Source: Gammaproteobacteria bacterium (GTDB lineage: Bacteria > Pseudomonadota > Gammaproteobacteria > S012-40). Taken from it: a DNA stretch of 14,769 nucleotides. The stretch covers positions 1 through 14,769 of the forward strand of contig JAOTSL010000044.1 in the NCBI GenBank assembly GCA_029864945.1, read 5' to 3'. A model generated the notes under the pieces. It searched no databases, was not told the origin of the DNA, and was given only the letters and a program-made list of their open reading frames with translations. How positions within the stretch are numbered: position 1 is the stretch's first letter; each line of letters begins with the position of its first letter. The translations under genes and the position numbers were made by a program. Positions 14,653 through 14,769 of the stretch are shown piece after piece.

Positions 14653-14769
14653 CTAGATTCCGCAGTTAGATCGCGATTTCTAGCACAAGCTCTTGATGCA
14701 CCTAGTCAATTTAAAAAACTGCTGATCACCAATAAGGTGACCACGCATTTTTTAAATTCACTATGCACA
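14614..14769 (+). other. Open reading frame running from the mobile element to the window edge, unidentified
   Basis: An ATG inside the right arm of the miniature element opens a frame that stays open for 52 codons to the end of the window (it begins MSLQPNSVKSDSLLDS and later reads LDAPSQFKKLLITNK). No ribosome-binding site is visible upstream and I recognise no family. The part outside the element (after 14656) could be the start of a real gene or of another inserted element, or chance. Apart from the element and this frame, nothing was found in 14410-14769. Confidence 0.2.

Noticed and set aside
14726..14753. Hairpin TCACC-AATAA-GGTGA followed by T6 near the right edge as a terminator
   Set aside because: The stem is only five pairs and the T tract begins seven bases after it, so it does not fit an intrinsic terminator.
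1..14769. CRISPR arrays, tRNA or rRNA genes, phage genes
   Set aside because: No regularly spaced repeats, cloverleaf-like segments, rRNA motifs or phage-type proteins were seen on either strand.

Overview
The window looks like a chromosomal piece of a moderately AT-rich, motile, probably aquatic gammaproteobacterium. The evidence is the Pseudomonas-type gene order fliL-M-N-O-P-Q-R-flhB behind an RpoN-type promoter, and an E. coli-like PpsA next to a PpsR kinase/phosphorylase. The exact genus cannot be read from the sequence.

Layout. (1) Positions 1-4548, minus strand: the flagellar switch and export-gate operon fliL, fliM, fliN, fliO, fliP, fliQ, fliR and the 5' end of flhB, tightly packed with two ATGA overlaps. 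A near-consensus sigma-54 promoter (4585-4600) lies just upstream of fliL. (2) 4549-5116: intergenic, holding a 160-bp miniature transposable element flanked by CTAA, and a candidate sigma-70 promoter for the next gene. (3) 5117-5383, plus strand: a small secreted protein with two EF-hands, followed by a probable terminator. (4) 5576-11027, plus strand: a four-gene operon with a TetR-type repressor, an MMPL/HAE3-type RND permease, a LolA-like periplasmic protein and a DUF1302-like outer-membrane beta-barrel. It is preceded by a consensus promoter whose start point is covered by a palindromic operator. (5) 11152-14409: ppsA (phosphoenolpyruvate synthase) and ppsR (its bifunctional regulator), in the same direction. 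(6) 14410-14769: a second 160-bp copy of the miniature element, flanked by CTAG, then an unexplained open frame running off the window.

How the parts work together. The flagellar genes build the C-ring (FliM, FliN), the stator-associated FliL and the type III export gate (FliO/P/Q/R, FlhB). The TetR operon encodes one candidate component for each envelope layer: an inner-membrane RND pump, a soluble LolA-fold carrier and an outer-membrane barrel. This suggests a trans-envelope route for a lipid or another hydrophobic molecule, switched by a ligand-responsive autorepressor. PpsA makes PEP from pyruvate for gluconeogenesis, and PpsR switches it on and off by phosphorylating the Thr two residues before the catalytic His.

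The best candidates for something not well described are the RND/LolA-like/barrel operon, with its duplicated acidic peptide motif at the mature N-terminus of the barrel, and the pair of equal-length palindromic miniature elements with YTAR target duplications.
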